6,344 nt of DNA from Nitrososphaerales archaeon. Lineage in GTDB: Archaea; Thermoproteota; Nitrososphaeria; Nitrososphaerales; Nitrososphaeraceae. Where the stretch lies: positions 1 through 6,344 of the forward strand of contig JARBAV010000388.1 in NCBI GenBank assembly GCA_029237515.1, written 5' to 3'. Below the pieces are notes generated by a model that saw only the letters and a program-made list of their open reading frames with translations, ran no database searches and was not told the DNA's origin. Numbering within the stretch: position 1 is the stretch's first letter; the number at the start of each line of letters is the position of its first letter. Of the stretch, positions 1-4,480 are shown one piece after another. The translations under genes and the position numbers were made by a program.

Positions 1-23
1 TAAATTAACCAAGCACGAACGAA

Positions 24-410
24 CTATTGGGAAATTTGAACTGCGTTTACACATCCATGTTGACCAGGTCTGGATGTTACCCGTGCGACTCCTAATTCAG
101 TTTGAATTATCGCTCCCTTGTTAACTACTCCTCTTCTTTCGTAATCCCTATTTGCAGGATTTCTAATTACCTGAGAAATACTGGTCTTCTGAGTCTTTCG
201 AGTTTCAGGATTTGTTATATTGGCGAATTGTGAGCTCTTCAATGCGGTCTTATAATTTCCACCCCTGGTCCGTCGCGAAATAGAGATATTTTTACCCACT
301 AATGCTTCATTAGGATACCGATCGGTCTCGTATTTTTTTCGACTTCTAGAAGGAGTAATTTTTCCCCCGGTGTATTTTCTTCCTCTGAGGTTCTCTATAG
401 ACTTCCGCAT
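24..410 (-). CDS. rps8e: 30S ribosomal protein S8e
   Basis: This 128-residue protein is the archaeal/eukaryotic S8e protein of the small ribosomal subunit; bacteria lack this family. It matches the archaeal family over its whole length. The N-terminus is basic (RGRKYTGGK, then an Arg/Lys-rich stretch). A conserved RTRGGNYK segment follows at about residues 48-55, then FANITNPET at about 62-70 and NPANRDYERR at about 84-93. The C-terminal block GAIIQTELG...VTSRPGQ...VNAV is the family's most recognisable signature. The length is normal for archaea (about 125-130). The start is the ATG at 408-410, which gives the usual short N-terminus. A TATA-like box 30 bases upstream suggests a leaderless or nearly leaderless mRNA with its own promoter, so the gene need not depend on readthrough from scpB. 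Identification is by family pattern and I see no oddities. Confidence 0.97.
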   Translation of the reverse strand: MRKSIENLRGRKYTGGKITPSRSRKKYETDRYPNEALVGKNISISRRTRGGNYKTALKSSQFANITNPETRKTQKTSISQVIRNPANRDYERRGVVNKGAIIQTELGVARVTSRPGQHGCVNAVQISQ

Positions 411-435
411 AATAGACCATCGTCCAAAAGGGGTA

Positions 436-443
436 ATTTAATA
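436..443 (-). promoter_or_regulatory. TATA box for the S8e gene
   Basis: Read on the minus strand the sequence is TATTAAAT. Its centre lies about 30 bases before the S8e ATG at 410. That places transcription initiation near 414-416, so the transcript would begin a few bases before the start codon. Spacing and composition fit an archaeal TATA element; the call rests on position and AT-content only. Confidence 0.5.
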
Positions 444-459
444 CTTTACAATACACAGG

Positions 460-474
460 ATTCCTTCAGGGAAT
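460..474. repeat. Small hairpin between scpB and the S8e promoter
   Basis: The arms ATTCC (460-464) and GGAAT (470-474) flank a 5-base loop, 27 bases past the scpB stop codon. A competing pairing is GATTC at 459-463 with GAATC at 475-479. On the minus strand no U-tract follows, so this is not a convincing terminator. It may be a 3'-end structure of the scpAB mRNA or may be chance. Confidence 0.2.
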
Positions 475-500
475 GAATCATCAGTATATGTATCTAAGAA

Positions 501-1031
501 CTATGGTTTACCAGAAGTGACCAAATTTCTTTTCAGCAAATCTATGCTCGGAATTCCAAAATAGCTTACAAATTTCTCAGTTGTTTTGTATACCTTTATC
601 CTGCCTAACGCATCGTGCTTAACAAATCCGTGACTACGTAATTCCTTTAGATGCGAGTATACTTGAGAACCTCTAATACGTACCAATCTAGTAGATGTAA
701 CTGGTTGCTCGTATGCAATATAAGATAAGGTTTTCAGTGAAGCTTGTGATAAAATAGGCTGATGAGAAAACTTTCTAACAATTGATAAGTAGACGGGCTT
801 CACCTGCAAGACGAAAGTACCGTCTTCCAACTTAGCAATTTCTAAAGCCTTTAGCTGAGAGTTAATTATGTTCATTAAATCCTTGATGATTTGAATAGTT
901 TTTTCTCTTGAAGTAATACCTGAAGCCCTTACAAGCTCATCTACTGACATCGGTTTCCCAGAACAATAAAGGGCTACCTCAATACGGGCCCTAATCTCAT
1001 CTTGCAAAAGACCATTCTCTCTCGTATTCAT
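501..1031 (-). CDS. scpB: Segregation and condensation protein B (ScpB)
   Basis: ScpB is the winged-helix (kite) subunit that dimerises and binds the ScpA linker in the SMC-ScpAB condensin, which acts on the nucleoid. Two tandem winged-helix domains are visible at about residues 8-85 and 90-165. The second carries the characteristic ScpB block: LSQASLKTLSYIAYEQPVT, then the recognition-helix region IRGSQVYSHLKEL, then HGFV and a wing (GRIKVYKTTEKF...FGI). At 176 residues it is near normal length. I chose the ATG at 1029-1031 because it lies 19 bases after the scpA stop. The reading frame stays open to another ATG at 1098-1100, which would add 23 residues without family character and overlap scpA by 50 bases. 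No strong Shine-Dalgarno sequence precedes either start. The short gap suggests translation coupled to scpA and a shared transcript. Confidence 0.93.
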   Translation of the reverse strand: MNTRENGLLQDEIRARIEVALYCSGKPMSVDELVRASGITSREKTIQIIKDLMNIINSQLKALEIAKLEDGTFVLQVKPVYLSIVRKFSHQPILSQASLKTLSYIAYEQPVTSTRLVRIRGSQVYSHLKELRSHGFVKHDALGRIKVYKTTEKFVSYFGIPSIDLLKRNLVTSGKP

Positions 1032-1050
1032 CTCAGTGATTTCGCTACTC

Positions 1051-1779
1051 CTACGGCGAACCGTCGAGTACCCTGCACAAGAGGATATCTTCGCTATCAT
1101 TAGTCTCTTCTATATGGATACTTCCCTTCAAGGCCAAATACAACATTGCCAGGAAGCATCTCGCGCTCGAAAGCGGATCCATTTCCGCGATCAAATTGCT
1201 GAATAATTCGCTTTCCTGTTTGAGAAGCCTACTTCGAATCATCGTTTCAAACTGCGCCAAGATTTCTTCTATCTTTACGAAGTATTCATCAAATGAAAAA
1301 TCCTCGACTGGTTCTAAATTAATACGTGATTTACGTGACCCTGAGTCGGTGAGGGATGATACCATGCTCTCTAGCACAGACAGAAGCTCTTGTAGGGAAA
1401 CAGGATAGCTTGTCTCGTATCGAAATGGTATTGTTATAGGGCTTAGATTCTCAATAGGAATTTCATCTCCATGGCTTGGGGGTTTGCTTTTCTTTTCGGC
1501 CAAAGTTTGCAACTTGAAAATGCTTTCCACTTTTATTCTGTGAATCATCGATGAAGTCAGGGCAGCAACGCCGCAAATTCTCAAGTCCTTGTATTGGATT
1601 CTTTGAAGAATATCCAACAACATTCTCAACATTAGTGCCACATCGATATCCCAGGCATTTCGCTTCAAGATGAGAGAGGGATTAAACAAAACATCAATGG
1701 GTGGCTCAGAAAGCTTTCTTCTTTCATTTTCGGAGATAGTATCTTCCGCCAAACTTTGATTTTCTCCTGTTCTAGACAT
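1051..1779 (-). CDS. scpA: Segregation and condensation protein A (ScpA)
   Basis: ScpA is the kleisin subunit that bridges the SMC heads and binds ScpB. The 242-residue protein has the expected three parts. The N-terminal helical Smc-binding region (about residues 25-90) includes VLFNPSLILKRNAWDIDV and DLRICGVAALTSSMIHRIKVESIF, which is the archaeal version of the family. A hydrophilic linker runs through about 92-125, with PFRYETSYPVSLQELL starting near 118. A C-terminal winged helix (about 160-235) carries DPLSSARCFLAMLYLALKGSIHI, the usual kleisin C-terminal pattern. The start is the ATG at 1777-1779, preceded by a weak GGA-type ribosome-binding sequence (AAGGA) and, 44 bases up, a TATA box. 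It is the first gene of a scpA-scpB unit. No smc gene is in the window, so its partner must be encoded elsewhere. Confidence 0.93.
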   Translation of the reverse strand: MSRTGENQSLAEDTISENERRKLSEPPIDVLFNPSLILKRNAWDIDVALMLRMLLDILQRIQYKDLRICGVAALTSSMIHRIKVESIFKLQTLAEKKSKPPSHGDEIPIENLSPITIPFRYETSYPVSLQELLSVLESMVSSLTDSGSRKSRINLEPVEDFSFDEYFVKIEEILAQFETMIRSRLLKQESELFSNLIAEMDPLSSARCFLAMLYLALKGSIHIEETNDSEDILLCRVLDGSP

Positions 1780-1816
1780 TGTTCCTTACTATTCCGTTTC
1801 ACAATCTTATCTTTGA

Positions 1817-1828
1817 TTTATATATATT
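1817..1828 (-). promoter_or_regulatory. TATA box of the scpAB unit
   Basis: On the minus strand the sequence reads AATATATATAAA, the best TATA element in the window. It is centred about 44 bases before the scpA ATG, which predicts a transcript start near 1797 and an 18-base leader. That leader carries AAGGA a few bases before the ATG, so scpA is probably translated from a leadered mRNA. Confidence 0.6.
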
Positions 1829-1920
1829 AGTGTTCAAATTTTACAATCTTCACCAATGAGTGACATAATGTTTAATTTCATGATTTGTGTCGTACTGTCT
1901 TAATTATTGGTGAACTATTA

Positions 1921-1935
1921 TAGGCTAATAGCCTA
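1921..1935. promoter_or_regulatory. 15-base palindrome upstream of the protease promoter
   Basis: TAGGCTAATAGCCTA is a perfect inverted repeat with 7-base arms around a single central A. It ends 9 bases before the protease TATA box and lies in the divergent region between scpA and the protease. Position and symmetry suggest a binding site for a dimeric regulator. No regulator can be named. Confidence 0.35.
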
Positions 1936-1944
1936 ATGACTTCA

Positions 1945-1952
1945 TTTAAATA
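1945..1952 (+). promoter_or_regulatory. TATA box for the site-2 protease gene
   Basis: TTTAAATA is centred about 27 bases before the TTG at 1976. Archaeal initiation about 25-27 bases after the box centre would put the first transcribed base at or next to this TTG. The box thereby supports both a leaderless transcript and the choice of start codon. Confidence 0.55.
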
Positions 1953-1975
1953 GCCAAATATCGTTATAGTAGAAG

Positions 1976-3211
1976 TTGGGAAGCCAGGCACAAAGCAATA
2001 AGGTACGGGCTGAGATTAAGTTTCCACTAATACTTATTCATACACCTTATGGACTAAATTTTTTCGATAAAGTGGCAGGCAGTAAAATCGCCAAGATCTA
2101 TGCGAGATTCAATACGTATCTTATGCCGCTCATAACTGCCCTAGCCGTATTTTTGATAGTAGGTTCGCTGATGGTTCTCTTTTCCAATGGAGCCGCTCGT
2201 GAAGGAGTTAGAGATATAGGACCTCAATCGAACCTGCTTATCCCAGGCCTAAACCCTTACTTGCCATGGACTTATGGCTGGATTGCCTTAGTACTAACGA
2301 TTGTCATTCATGAGGCAGGACACGGAATCGTAGCAAGGGTATATGGTGTGAAGGTGGAGTCTACGGGATTAGTGCTTATTTTGGGTATCCCTATCGGAGC
2401 ATTTGTTAATATAGAAAGGGAAGAGTTGGCTAGAACCAAATTAAAGGAAAAGAGTGCAATTCTCACAGCGGGCCCCATGAACAATATGATAGTAGCTGGA
2501 CTCTCTCTCGGTCTGCTCTATATGGTTGTCTTATCGTTGACTCCCTTGCCACAACCGGAAGACGCCCAATATGGAGTAGAGATTATGACTGTGGGTGATG
2601 CTTCACTTGCTAATTCGATTGGTATGAAGAAAGGAGATGTTATTGTGGATATTGGAGGCGACAGAGTAAAGCACATTGAGGATTTGAGTAGTCTTCTTCA
2701 GTCAAATCTAGGAAATAGGGTGGCAATCACCTGGAAAGACGCTGGTGGCCAAGAAGTTACAAGGATTGCATCGATTCCAGCTAGTGTGCAACCCAACACA
2801 GGCATCCTTGGCGTTACGATCACGAATGTATCACCAGATCCTGAATTCGTTCTTAGTCGATACAAGAGTGCCTTTGGATCAAACCCCATTGCGATTCTTC
2901 TTCCACCGACTATGGCCGAAGGTTCAGTGCCTTATTCAGATCTAATGGCGTCCAAATATTCGTCAACGCTTGGTCCAGCTTTTCCAATTATTGCTAACTT
3001 TCTTTTTTGGTTATGGTTCATTAATTTTAATGTAGGCATCTTCAACGCATTGCCGATAGGCCCTCTTGACGGAGGACAGTTGTACAATTCACTGATCGAA
3101 AGAAAAGTTGGTGCAGGTTCTACCCGTTTTCGAAACGCATCTCTAATCCTGACGCTTGTGATGGTATTGATAGTAGTTGTATCTTTTGTATTACCATGGG
3201 TTCTACGATAA
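1976..3211 (+). CDS. Site-2 protease family intramembrane metalloprotease (M50) with PDZ domain
   Basis: This 411-residue membrane protein belongs to the M50 site-2 protease family, zinc enzymes that cut transmembrane segments of other proteins, often to release membrane-held regulators. The zinc motif HEAGH is at residues 112-116 inside a membrane segment (about 100-119), giving H112 and H116 as ligands and E113 as catalytic glutamate. The third ligand is probably D365 in PLDGGQ, preceded by the conserved FNALPIG segment. Further membrane segments are seen at about 47-69, 170-188, 330-352 and 388-410. A PDZ domain occupies about 200-265 (GVEIM...GMKKGDVIVDIGGDRV). The start is TTG at 1976: an in-frame stop lies at 1970-1972, no ATG precedes the conserved N-terminal segment, and a TATA box sits 27 bases upstream. 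The substrate cannot be inferred from the neighbours. Confidence 0.93.
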   Translation: MGSQAQSNKVRAEIKFPLILIHTPYGLNFFDKVAGSKIAKIYARFNTYLMPLITALAVFLIVGSLMVLFSNGAAREGVRDIGPQSNLLIPGLNPYLPWTYGWIALVLTIVIHEAGHGIVARVYGVKVESTGLVLILGIPIGAFVNIEREELARTKLKEKSAILTAGPMNNMIVAGLSLGLLYMVVLSLTPLPQPEDAQYGVEIMTVGDASLANSIGMKKGDVIVDIGGDRVKHIEDLSSLLQSNLGNRVAITWKDAGGQEVTRIASIPASVQPNTGILGVTITNVSPDPEFVLSRYKSAFGSNPIAILLPPTMAEGSVPYSDLMASKYSSTLGPAFPIIANFLFWLWFINFNVGIFNALPIGPLDGGQLYNSLIERKVGAGSTRFRNASLILTLVMVLIVVVSFVLPWVLR

Positions 3212-3232
3212 CACGGCGAATGGCAAGGATCC

Positions 3233-3247
3233 AAACATGTCATGTTT
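3233..3247. repeat. 15-base palindrome downstream of the protease gene
   Basis: AAACATGTCATGTTT is a perfect inverted repeat with 7-base arms around one central T, 21 bases after the protease stop codon. Partly matching outer arms (GGAT at 3227-3230 with ATCC at 3248-3251) could lengthen it to an imperfect stem. No U-tract follows, so it is a poor terminator candidate. It could be a protein-binding site or an mRNA 3'-end structure. Confidence 0.3.
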
Positions 3248-3365
3248 ATCCATTCACAATACCCGCCTATGGACAATTGGAAGGTTACTATACCAAAGAT
3301 GATTCTGTATGGACTAGCAAAGATTAATTATACACAGGATTTGAAAACGTGTTATCTAAGGAAAC

Positions 3366-3373
3366 TAATATTT
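3366..3373 (+). promoter_or_regulatory. Possible TATA box for the FilR1-type regulator
   Basis: TAATATTT lies about 31 bases before the ATG at 3401 and would start transcription near 3395. A second AT-rich candidate, TTAATTATA at 3324-3332, would give a leader of about 50 bases. The nearer one overlaps the inverted repeat at 3369-3389, which would let a bound repressor block TBP. The choice between them is uncertain. Confidence 0.35.
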
Positions 3374-3389
3374 GAAACCGATTCAAATA
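3369..3389. promoter_or_regulatory. Inverted repeat, candidate operator of the regulator gene
   Basis: The arms TATTTGAA (3369-3376) and TTCAAATA (3382-3389) are exact reverse complements around a 5-base spacer, ACCGA. The element ends 11 bases before the regulator's ATG and overlaps its nearest TATA candidate. Winged-helix dimers commonly bind such sites, so negative autoregulation is a reasonable inference. Confidence 0.45.
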
Positions 3390-3400
3390 GATGATGGTGG

Positions 3401-4264
3401 ATGAAAATGCATACTAGTGGTGATAGAGAAGAACATTTTCCGCAAATTAGTGAATATGAACATACTGAACACATTTTCTTTGAACTAGCAAGCGAACATA
3501 GACTGCAGATCTTGTTTAAATTGCATAATGAGAAGACAAAATTGGCCAAGCTTGCACGAGACCTGGATGTAACAATGCAAGAGGTACACCGAAATCTAAA
3601 CAGACTGTTTGAGGCAGGACTGATCGAGAAAGACTCAGGTGGCAATTTCTCACTTTCCACTTTTGGGAATATCATCATTAGGCAAATTTCGACCTTTAGT
3701 TTTTTGTCTACATATCAGAACTACTTTTCAGAACATATTGCTGGAGATATACCGATGAAGTTCATTTACAGAATAGGGGCCCTAAATAAATGTGAATTCA
3801 TAAACGGTCTTGTTGCTGTAATTGAGAGATGGAAAAAGATGTACGAAGAGTCTGAAGAGTACATCTGTGCAATGTTACCACAAATTCCGCTAGAGCTGAT
3901 TGAAGCGATTCTACCCCGCATTAAGACTAAGAAAATAAAGTTTAGCTATATTCTTCCCCAAAATGCGCTAGTTCCTAGAAAGCGTATGGAACTGCTTAGA
4001 CAAGTTGGCTATCAGGACTTGCTAAAAAGCGGCGAAGTAGAACGAAGGATGATCGACAGAATACAAGTTGCTGTAGTTCTGAATGAACGACAAGCTACCG
4101 TGATTTTCCCCAACTCTAAAGGGGTAACCGATATGACTTCTATGTTTTACAGTAATGGCGCAATGGATCGTGAGGGACTTTTCCATGACTGGTGTCTCGA
4201 TTTTTTCAGATATAATTGGTACAACTCAAAATCGTTTGACGAGAGTAAATTAGTGGAAGTGTAG
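3401..4264 (+). CDS. Winged-helix transcriptional regulator, FilR1/DUF1724 type
   Basis: This 287-residue cytoplasmic protein has the layout of archaeal regulators related to FilR1 of methanogens. An ArsR-like winged helix occupies about residues 22-85. Its parts are LASEHRLQILFKLHNEKTKL, a helix-turn-helix around LARDLDVTMQEVHRNLNRL, and a wing ending GLIEKDSGGNFSLSTFG. A C-terminal domain (about 120-275) resembles the FilR1 middle domain, formerly DUF1724, with the family's closing pattern of an aromatic-rich WCLDFFRYNWYNS segment. That domain is thought to serve sensing or dimerisation; its ligand is unknown here. Translation could begin at ATG 3401 or at ATG 3407; GGTGG at 3396-3400 is better spaced for 3407 (six bases). 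An inverted repeat just upstream suggests autoregulation. Target genes are unknown; the adjacent protease and RNase genes are possible but unsupported targets. The family assignment is fairly secure, the function is not. Confidence 0.85.
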   Translation: MKMHTSGDREEHFPQISEYEHTEHIFFELASEHRLQILFKLHNEKTKLAKLARDLDVTMQEVHRNLNRLFEAGLIEKDSGGNFSLSTFGNIIIRQISTFSFLSTYQNYFSEHIAGDIPMKFIYRIGALNKCEFINGLVAVIERWKKMYEESEEYICAMLPQIPLELIEAILPRIKTKKIKFSYILPQNALVPRKRMELLRQVGYQDLLKSGEVERRMIDRIQVAVVLNERQATVIFPNSKGVTDMTSMFYSNGAMDREGLFHDWCLDFFRYNWYNSKSFDESKLVEV

Positions 4265-4447
4265 AATTACAAAGCCTATTCTTGGACGGTTACAAGTGGT
4301 ACCTATCATGAAGAACCAACAAACAATCCAGTTCGTTGAAAACCTAAGATGGAAGTCACGTATCAAGAACATATATTAATGGTTTAGACGCGTATTTAAT
4401 TGCCCATTCTGGTAGGATACCCTTTGGCTAGAACTTTAAGTTGACAG

Positions 4448-4455
4448 TATAATAC
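4448..4455 (+). promoter_or_regulatory. TATA box for the aCPSF1-family gene
   Basis: TATAATAC is centred about 29 bases before the TTG at 4481 and predicts initiation around 4476-4479. Other AT-rich stretches at 4371-4380 and 4392-4401 are further away and would give long leaders. The remainder of the 216-base gap 4265-4480 holds no RNA gene that I can recognise. Confidence 0.45.
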
Positions 4456-4480
4456 CTTAGCGGGCTGGGAATGAATAAAT

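Noticed and set aside
451..462. Exact 12-base match ATACACAGGATT between 451-462 and 3330-3341.
   Set aside because: About one such match is expected by chance in a window of this size, and the two sites have unrelated contexts.
1032..1100. N-terminal extension of ScpB to the ATG at 1098-1100.
   Set aside because: The extra 23 residues lack family character and overlap the end of scpA by 50 bases; the ATG at 1029-1031 gives a normal ScpB.
1856..1903. A 15-codon open frame encoding a hydrophobic peptide in the divergent promoter region.
   Set aside because: Too short, it lies across the candidate regulatory repeats, and no initiation signal is visible.
2698..3276. Minus-strand and alternative-frame open frames inside and across the end of the protease gene.
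   Set aside because: They lie opposite a clear M50 protease coding region and show no recognisable protein pattern; they are shadows of the real gene.
4308..4379. A 23-codon open frame starting ATG AAG AAC in the gap between the regulator and the aCPSF1-family gene, with the frame open back to 4254.
   Set aside because: Very short, no clear ribosome-binding sequence, no recognisable pattern; an open run of about 40 codons is not rare by chance.
4265..4480. Possible tRNA or small RNA gene in the 216-base gap.
   Set aside because: No cloverleaf, T-loop sequence or box C/D motifs could be found by eye; only AT-rich promoter-like stretches are present.
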